Of a DNA stretch of 5,118 nt, positions 1 through 5,118 are shown piece by piece. A program made the position numbers and the translations under genes. Positions within the stretch are counted from its first letter, which is position 1; the number at the start of each line of letters is the position of its first letter. The notes below the pieces were generated by a model. That model searched no databases. It saw only the letters and a program-made list of their open reading frames with translations, and was not told the DNA's origin. The DNA comes from Thioalkalivibrio sp. (GTDB lineage: Bacteria > Pseudomonadota > Gammaproteobacteria > Ectothiorhodospirales > Ectothiorhodospiraceae), in the NCBI GenBank assembly GCA_003563455.1, contig PWRV01000108.1, positions 1 to 5,118 of the forward strand, in the 5' to 3' direction.

Positions 1-275
1 AGGAAGAAGTCCTGCGGCCAGAAGGTCAGGCCGAAGACGTGGAATTGACGCGCGGGCAGGTCGAACAGCACCGCCTGACGGCCTTCCCACTGTATCCAGG
101 GCAGCCCGTAGAAGATGCCGAGCAACACCAGCATCGCAGTGACTCGCAGCCTGGCGAACATACCGCTGACCTGCCGCGGGTAGATCTTTTCGTGCTTCGC
201 GTAGAACTCGTTTTCCAGCCCCTCTGCCGGGGTGGCGGTGGCCTTCTTGCTGCCTTTCGTGTCGGATTCTGCCAT
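1..275 (-). CDS. ccoG: Cytochrome c oxidase accessory protein CcoG (FixG/RdxA family), N-terminal part, cut by window edge
   Basis: The 91 visible codons begin at ATG 275-273 and run off the left edge, so this is a partial gene, not a broken one. After a charged, Lys-rich cytoplasmic start (about residues 1-30), the segment KIYPRQVSGMFARLR leads into a first membrane helix (about 42-58). The motif YGLPWIQWEGRQAVLFDLPA follows, and then FHVFGLTFWPQDFF. These are strongly conserved N-terminal features of CcoG/FixG, a polytopic membrane protein that carries ferredoxin-like 4Fe-4S clusters further downstream (not visible here). In the known family it takes part in copper handling and assembly of cbb3 oxidase, and it normally lies directly after ccoNOQP, as here. 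The ribosome site is weak (GAG about 7 nt upstream). An intrinsic terminator lies between ccoP and this gene, so expression would need readthrough or its own promoter. No clear promoter is visible in the short gap. Family assignment is confident. Confidence 0.93.
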   Translation of the reverse strand, partial: MAESDTKGSKKATATPAEGLENEFYAKHEKIYPRQVSGMFARLRVTAMLVLLGIFYGLPWIQWEGRQAVLFDLPARQFHVFGLTFWPQDFF

Positions 276-308
276 GGGCCTGCTCGATATCGGATGGGGT
301 GACGCGGT

Positions 309-345
309 AAAAAAAAAGGCGGGCTACCGGTCAGTGTAGCCCGCC
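309..345 (-). terminator. Rho-independent terminator after ccoP
   Basis: Read on the minus strand, a perfect 9-bp stem (GGCGGGCTA pairing with TAGCCCGCC, positions 345-337 and 326-318) encloses a 10-nt loop. It is followed at once by nine T residues (317-309). This is a textbook intrinsic terminator. It starts about 21 nt after the ccoP stop codon and should end, or strongly reduce, transcription of the ccoNOQP operon before ccoG. On the plus strand the hairpin is preceded by A residues and not followed by T residues, so it is one-directional. Confidence 0.93.
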
Positions 346-366
346 CTGGCTAGTGCAAATGGATGG

Positions 367-1293
367 TTAATCGGGATTGAGGCTGTAAATGTAGGCAGAC
401 AGCACATGGACCCGTTCTTCGCCAAGCAGTTCCTGGAAGCCGGGCATTACGCCTGCACGACCCTGCTCGATGGTGTGCTTGATCGCAGCGAGTGACCCGC
501 CGTAGGTCCATACGTTCTCGGTCAGCGCCGGCGCGCCGAGCATCTCCATGCCGCCACCGTCCTGCCCGTGACAGCCGGCGCAGAACATCTGGTACCTCGC
601 CTGACCTGCCTCGGCCCTGGCCTCGTCGGCGTCCGGGCGACCGGAGAGCTGCAGCACGTAATGCGCCACCTCTTCAACGCCCTCTTCACCGAGCGAGTCG
701 CCGAAGCCCGGCATGTTGGCCTGCCGGCCCTGCGCGATGCTGGTCTGGATCGCACTCGGGGTCCCGCCCCACTGCCAGAAGTCGTTGGCGAGGTTCGGGA
801 AGCCACTGGCACCCCGGGCGTCGGACCCGTGGCAGGTGGAACAGTAGTTGAGATACAGCCGGCGCCCCGTCGCGAGGGCGTCGGAGTCCTCGGCGAGCAC
901 CGGGATCGGCTGTTCGGCCATCGCTGCGAAGATCGGTCCGAAACGCTCTTCCGCGCGCTGCCGCTCCTGCATGTACTGGCTATCCTCGACATTCAGCATG
1001 TTTCCCGAGTGCCATCCGAGCATGCCGGCGAAGCGGCCGAGCCCGGGATAGAGCACCAGGTAGATCAGGGCGAACACGATGGTGAAGTAGAACATGTACA
1101 GCCACCAGCGTGGCAGCGGGTTGTTGAACTCGCTCAGTCCGTCCCAGCTGTGACCCGTCTCCGAACCCTCGGCCACTTCGCCCGGGCGCTTCTTCGCGGT
1201 CCACCGGATCAGCCAGTAGATGCCTGCGATGTTGGCGAGAGTGAGCACCACGACCCACCAGTGCCAGAAGGTACTCATGTCGTACTCGTTCAT
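367..1293 (-). CDS. ccoP: cbb3-type cytochrome c oxidase subunit III, di-haem cytochrome c CcoP
   Basis: This 308-aa membrane-anchored di-haem cytochrome c is the electron entry subunit of cbb3 oxidase. It takes electrons from soluble or membrane c-type cytochromes and passes them toward CcoO/CcoN, with its haem domains in the periplasm. Two membrane helices are visible (about residues 10-30 and 65-84). They flank the family hallmark DGLSEFNNPLPRWW (51-64), as in the two-helix CcoP type. Two c-type haem sites follow: CSTCH (151-155) with likely axial Met194 in NMPGFG, and CAGCH (238-242) with likely axial Met283 in VMPGF. Length is normal for the family. The ATG at 1293 is chosen over Met6 because a strong AAGGAG lies 7 nt upstream. 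This start overlaps the ccoQ stop by one base, so translation is probably coupled. It is the last structural gene, and a terminator follows its stop by about 21 nt. Confidence 0.97.
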   Translation of the reverse strand: MNEYDMSTFWHWWVVVLTLANIAGIYWLIRWTAKKRPGEVAEGSETGHSWDGLSEFNNPLPRWWLYMFYFTIVFALIYLVLYPGLGRFAGMLGWHSGNMLNVEDSQYMQERQRAEERFGPIFAAMAEQPIPVLAEDSDALATGRRLYLNYCSTCHGSDARGASGFPNLANDFWQWGGTPSAIQTSIAQGRQANMPGFGDSLGEEGVEEVAHYVLQLSGRPDADEARAEAGQARYQMFCAGCHGQDGGGMEMLGAPALTENVWTYGGSLAAIKHTIEQGRAGVMPGFQELLGEERVHVLSAYIYSLNPD

Positions 1294-1472
1294 TATTCGT
1301 CTCCTTTCCGCGACCGCTCGGGGTCCGGCTTGTCATCCTCGTCCGCAAAGGGGAGATTGGCGGCTTCGTCAAAGCGTTTCTTCTGCTTGCTGCTGAAAGC
1401 CCACCAGACGATCCCGAGGAACAGGATCATCACCAGAAGGGTCAGCAGGCCGTGCAAGAATCCGAAGCTCAT
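1293..1472 (-). CDS. ccoQ: cbb3-type oxidase small subunit CcoQ (FixQ-like)
   Basis: This short 59-codon gene lies between ccoO and ccoP. Its translation starts MSFGFLHGLLTLLVMILFLG. It has one membrane helix (about residues 5-25) ending in IVWWAFS, then a basic stretch (SKQKKRF, 28-34), then an acidic tail ending in RKGDE. One helix with a juxtamembrane WAFS and basic residues, followed by a cytoplasmic tail containing F-D-E-A-A-x-L-P-F, is typical of CcoQ/FixQ. In other species this subunit stabilises the cbb3 complex, particularly the CcoP association or the enzyme in the presence of oxygen. The ATG at 1472 is 3 nt after the ccoO stop and has no clear Shine-Dalgarno sequence, so it probably depends on termination-reinitiation from ccoO. 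Its TAA shares one base with the ccoP ATG, and its last codons contain the ccoP ribosome site. Position and topology make the call firm despite weak sequence conservation in this family. Confidence 0.93.
   Translation of the reverse strand: MSFGFLHGLLTLLVMILFLGIVWWAFSSKQKKRFDEAANLPFADEDDKPDPERSRKGDE
1301..1306 (-). promoter_or_regulatory. Shine-Dalgarno of ccoP, inside the ccoQ 3' end
   Basis: AAGGAG on the minus strand lies 7 nt before the ATG at 1293. It sets the ccoP start at MNEYD rather than the later internal Met6, and it sits within the last codons of ccoQ. Confidence 0.85.
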
Positions 1473-1475
1473 CCG

Positions 1476-2114
1476 TCACAATCCAGCGCGCAAACAAGGA
1501 ACCAGGTCCCCATCCGGGTCTCTGCACTTTCCGAGCCCCTGCATGTAGGCGATCAGGGCATCCATCTCCGTCATGTCACGAACTTCGTCGGCTGCCGCTT
1601 CGATCTGCTCGTCCGTGTAGGGAACCCCCAGCCGCTGCAGCGCCCGCATCTTGCGCGGGGTGAGATCGGCGTTGATCACCTTGTTTTCCAGGAAAGCATA
1701 AGACGGCATGTTCGACTCCGGCACCACTGCCCGCGGGTCGATGAAATGCAGCCGGTGCCAGTCATCGCTGTAACGGCCTCCCACACGGGCAAGGTCCGGT
1801 CCGGTGCGCTTGGACCCCCACTGGAACGGGTGGTCCCAGACAGACTCACCCGCCACCGAGTAGTGCCCGTAGCGCTCGGTCTCGGCGCGGAAGGGACGAA
1901 TCATCTGCGAGTGGCAGGTGTAGCAGCCCTCGCGGATGTAGACATCCCGGCCTTCCAGTTCCAGCGCGGTGTAGGGCTCCATGCCCTCGATCGGCTCCGT
2001 GGTGCTGGTCAGGAAGAACAGCGGGACGATCTGGACCAGACCGGCCACGCTGATCACCAGGATGATGAGGACGACCATCAGGCCGATGTTTTTCTCAACG
2101 ACTTCATGACTCAT
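1476..2114 (-). CDS. ccoO: cbb3-type cytochrome c oxidase subunit II, mono-haem cytochrome c CcoO
   Basis: This 212-aa membrane-anchored mono-haem cytochrome c relays electrons from CcoP to the haem b of CcoN. It has one N-terminal membrane anchor (about residues 10-35, LMVVLIILVISVAGLVQIVP). A periplasmic domain follows with REGCYTCHSQMIRPF (haem c bound at Cys64, Cys67 and His68), then GPDLARVGGRYSDDWH (105-120) and PESNMPSY with likely axial Met136. All are family hallmarks. The ATG at 2114 has a GGGGGAG site whose GGAG ends 8 nt upstream, and it follows ccoN by 18 nt. The next gene, ccoQ, begins 3 nt after the TGA stop. One oddity is the C-terminus, which after the usual YMQGLGK ending adds a tail with two extra cysteines (Cys197 and Cys207, ten residues apart, around an Asp-rich segment). 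I have no assigned role for it. Confidence 0.97.
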   Translation of the reverse strand: MSHEVVEKNIGLMVVLIILVISVAGLVQIVPLFFLTSTTEPIEGMEPYTALELEGRDVYIREGCYTCHSQMIRPFRAETERYGHYSVAGESVWDHPFQWGSKRTGPDLARVGGRYSDDWHRLHFIDPRAVVPESNMPSYAFLENKVINADLTPRKMRALQRLGVPYTDEQIEAAADEVRDMTEMDALIAYMQGLGKCRDPDGDLVPCLRAGL

Positions 2115-2132
2115 GGTGTTGTCTCCCCCGAA

Positions 2133-3584
<1,452 letters not shown>

Positions 3585-3651
3585 GGAGATCCCCCATCGG
3601 TGAAGAAATCGGCACAGCCAAGCGACCCGGACGGGCTGCCCCGCATTCCGG

Positions 3652-3657
3652 AGTGTA
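3652..3657 (-). promoter_or_regulatory. Predicted -10 element of the ccoN promoter
   Basis: TACACT on the minus strand lies downstream of the FNR-type box. It would place transcription start near 3645, giving a leader of about 60 nt before ccoN. The box centre is then about 40-41 bp upstream of the start, the spacing of class II FNR-activated promoters, in which a good -35 element is not required. This is inferred from position and sequence only. Confidence 0.5.
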
Positions 3658-3678
3658 GGCCATGATCGACCGGTTTGG

Positions 3679-3692
3679 TTGATTCAGGTCAA
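3679..3692 (-). promoter_or_regulatory. FNR/Anr-type anaerobox upstream of ccoN
   Basis: The plus strand reads TTGATTCAGGTCAA. On the minus strand this is TTGAC-CTGA-ATCAA, which matches the FNR consensus TTGAT-N4-ATCAA at 9 of 10 defined bases. FNR/Anr/FixK regulators commonly activate ccoNOQP at low oxygen. A run of seven A residues on the minus strand (3702-3696) lies just upstream of the box and could serve as a contact for the RNA polymerase alpha subunit. The box is about 140 bp from the predicted metY start, so it most likely serves ccoN only. Confidence 0.85.
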
Positions 3693-3791
3693 GACTTTTT
3701 TTCGGATTCGGCGCTTGAATGCGGAACCTGCCGGTAATCAACTGGTCTTAGCAAGGTTATTCCTTCGCGTCAAGGCTGGTCGCGCCGACCT

Positions 3792-3820
3792 GTGACCCGC
3801 TGTGGCGGCTGCAGTATGCT
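3792..3820 (+). promoter_or_regulatory. Possible sigma70-type promoter of metY
   Basis: GTGACC (3792-3797, 4 of 6 matches to TTGACA) is separated by 17 bp from TATGCT (3815-3820, 4 of 6 matches to TATAAT). This predicts a transcription start near 3827 and a leader of about 63 nt before metY. The spacing is ideal and the position sensible. However, matches at this level also arise by chance, so this is a candidate only. Confidence 0.4.
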
Positions 3821-3828
3821 GCGCTCAC

Positions 3829-3866
3829 TCCCGGGCGTGCGCGGCGGTGATCGCCCCGTCCCGGGA
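3829..3866 (+). other. Inverted repeat / hairpin in the metY leader
   Basis: TCCCGGG (3829-3835) pairs with CCCGGGA (3860-3866) as a 7-bp GC-rich stem. Inside it a smaller hairpin, GGCG-GTGAT-CGCC (3843-3855), can form. The structure would begin within a few bases of the predicted transcript 5' end and stop 11 nt before the Shine-Dalgarno sequence. No T-run follows, so it is not an intrinsic terminator. I do not recognise it as a known SAM- or SAH-sensing riboswitch. It may be a transcript-stabilising 5' hairpin or a translation control element, or chance pairing in GC-rich DNA. Confidence 0.35.
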
Positions 3867-3877
3867 TCCATCAACAC

Positions 3878-3886
3878 GAGGAGGGG
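3878..3886 (+). promoter_or_regulatory. Strong Shine-Dalgarno of metY
   Basis: GAGGAGGGG contains AGGAGG ending 5 nt before the ATG at 3890. It fixes this start codon and suggests efficient translation. Confidence 0.85.
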
Positions 3887-3889
3887 CGC

Positions 3890-5118
3890 ATGAAGTTCGA
3901 GACCAGGGCGATTCACGCAGGCTTCCAGCCGGATCCCACGACCCGGGCGGTGGCGGTGCCGATCTACCAGACCACCTCCTACGCCTTCGATGACACGCAG
4001 CACGGTGCGGATCTCTTCGATCTGAAGGTTCCGGGCAACATCTATACACGGATCATGAATCCGACCACGGATGTGCTGGAACAGCGCGTCGCCGCCCTGG
4101 AGGGTGGGGTGGGTGGCCTGGCATTCGCCTCGGGCATGGCGGCCATCACCGCCGGGATCATGACCCTCGCCGAGTCCGGCCACAACATCGTGACCACCAG
4201 CACGCTCTACGGCGGGACCTACAACCTCTTCGCGCACACGCTGCCGCGCTACGGCATCGAGGTCCGTTTCGCGGCGCCGGGAGACGTCGGCGCGATGCGT
4301 GGCCTGATGGACTCCGGTACCCGCGCGGTCTTCTGCGAATCGGTCGGCAACCCCGCGGGGAATGTCGCGGATCTCGCGGCCCTCGCCGAACTGGCGCATG
4401 CCAACGGGGTGCCGCTGATGGTCGACAACACCGTGCCGTCTCCCTATCTCTGCCGGCCGTTCGAGCACGGTGCCGACATCGTGGTGCACTCGCTCACCAA
4501 GTACATGGGCGGACACGGCACCACCATCGGCGGCGTGCTGGTCGATTCCGGGCAGTTCCCCTGGGTTGATCACGCCGAACGCTTCCCGGGGCTCACGCAG
4601 CCGGACCCGTCCTACCACGGGGTGACCTACACCGATGCCTTCGGGCCCGCGGCCTACATCGGACGCGCGCGGGTGGTGCCGCTGCGCAACATGGGCGCGG
4701 CGATCTCCCCCTTCAACAGCTTCCAGATCCTGCAGGGCATCGAGACCCTCGCGCTGCGCATGGACCGCCACTGTGACAACGCGACCGCCGTGGCGCGGTT
4801 CCTGAATGAGCATCCGGACGTGGGCTGGGTCTCCTACGCAGGCCTGCCGACGCATCCGGATCACGCCCTGACGCAGCGCTACCTCGGGGGGAAGGCGGCC
4901 GGCATCCTGAGCTTCGGGATCAACAGCCCGAGGGGTGGACTGGAAGCGGGCGGGCGTTTCATCGATGCGCTGAAGCTCGTAACCCGGCTGGTGAACATCG
5001 GTGACGCCAAGAGTCTGGCCTGCCATCCGGCGACCACCACTCACCGGCAGCTGTCGCCCGAGGAGCTCGAACGGGCGGGTGTCCGCGAGGACATGGTGCG
5101 CCTGTCGGTGGGGATCGA
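3890..5118 (+). CDS. metY: O-acetylhomoserine sulfhydrylase (O-acetylhomoserine aminocarboxypropyltransferase), C-terminus cut by window edge
   Basis: This is a PLP-dependent Cys/Met-metabolism enzyme, cytoplasmic. By family it converts O-acetylhomoserine plus sulfide to homocysteine plus acetate, the direct sulfhydrylation route to methionine. The 409 visible codons start MKFETRAIHAGFQPD and remain open at the right edge. Relatives are about 425-430 aa, so perhaps 15-20 residues are missing. Fold-type I features are visible: YTRIMNPT (52-59, phosphate-binding Tyr/Arg from the partner subunit), FASGMAAI (79-86), Tyr108 in TLYGGTYNLF (ring stacking), Asp179 in VDNT (pyridine nitrogen), Lys204 in SLTKYMGGHG (Schiff-base lysine), and Arg404 in RLSVG (substrate carboxylate). 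The NIGDAKSLACHPATTTH block (369-385) and the long insertion around 221-275 favour MetY over MetB, MetC or MetZ. Substrate choice (acetyl or succinyl ester) cannot be proved from sequence. The gene is divergent from the cco operon and shows no functional link to it. Confidence 0.93.
   Translation, partial: MKFETRAIHAGFQPDPTTRAVAVPIYQTTSYAFDDTQHGADLFDLKVPGNIYTRIMNPTTDVLEQRVAALEGGVGGLAFASGMAAITAGIMTLAESGHNIVTTSTLYGGTYNLFAHTLPRYGIEVRFAAPGDVGAMRGLMDSGTRAVFCESVGNPAGNVADLAALAELAHANGVPLMVDNTVPSPYLCRPFEHGADIVVHSLTKYMGGHGTTIGGVLVDSGQFPWVDHAERFPGLTQPDPSYHGVTYTDAFGPAAYIGRARVVPLRNMGAAISPFNSFQILQGIETLALRMDRHCDNATAVARFLNEHPDVGWVSYAGLPTHPDHALTQRYLGGKAAGILSFGINSPRGGLEAGGRFIDALKLVTRLVNIGDAKSLACHPATTTHRQLSPEELERAGVREDMVRLSVGI

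Noticed and set aside
39..302. An 87-codon plus-strand frame at the left edge
   Set aside because: It is antisense to the well-recognised ccoG N-terminus and has no recognisable features.
3679..3692. The FNR-type box as a shared regulator of metY
   Set aside because: The box is about 140 bp from the predicted metY start, and metY has its own plausible promoter. Nothing in the sequence ties metY to oxygen control.
3802..3993. A 63-codon plus-strand frame overlapping the start of metY, as a possible leader peptide
   Set aside because: It runs out of frame through the metY ribosome site and the first 100 bases of metY, its start falls inside the predicted promoter, and it shows no regulatory codon run.
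3770..5044. A 424-codon open frame on the minus strand lying across metY
   Set aside because: It is antisense to a clear PLP enzyme with all catalytic residues. Its product is rich in Arg, Gly, His and Val with no recognisable domain, as expected for the shadow of a GC-rich gene.

Overview
The window looks like a piece of a GC-rich proteobacterial chromosome, most likely gammaproteobacterial. This rests on the ccoN-ccoO-ccoQ-ccoP-ccoG gene order, the two-helix form of CcoP, an FNR/Anr-type box upstream of ccoN, and strong G/C bias at third codon positions. The genus cannot be fixed from the sequence alone.

Positions 1-3584, minus strand: the structural operon of a cbb3-type cytochrome c oxidase, transcribed right to left. 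It encodes ccoN (catalytic haem-copper subunit), ccoO (mono-haem cytochrome c), ccoQ (small one-helix subunit, 59 aa) and ccoP (di-haem cytochrome c). These four genes are tightly packed. ccoN-ccoO are 18 nt apart, ccoO-ccoQ are 3 nt apart, and ccoQ-ccoP overlap by one base. A strong intrinsic terminator follows ccoP, and then comes the start of ccoG (iron-sulfur/membrane assembly factor), cut by the left edge. All catalytic and haem-binding residues expected in CcoN, CcoO and CcoP are present, so the enzyme looks intact. It is a high-affinity proton-pumping terminal oxidase for growth at low oxygen. Electrons pass from a cytochrome c donor through the CcoP/CcoO c-haems to haem b and then the b3-CuB centre of CcoN.

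Positions 3585-3889: a divergent intergenic region of 305 bp. On the ccoN side it holds a near-consensus FNR/Anr box placed as in a class II activated promoter, with a plausible -10 element and an A-tract upstream. On the other side it holds a plausible sigma70-type promoter, a structured leader and a strong Shine-Dalgarno sequence for the next gene.

Positions 3890-5118, plus strand: metY, an O-acetylhomoserine sulfhydrylase-type PLP enzyme of methionine/homocysteine synthesis, cut by the right edge after 409 codons.

This is mostly well-known biology. I found no convincing previously undescribed system. The points worth a second look are the terminator between ccoP and ccoG, the class II FNR promoter geometry, a two-cysteine C-terminal tail on CcoO, and a hairpin at the predicted 5' end of the metY transcript.
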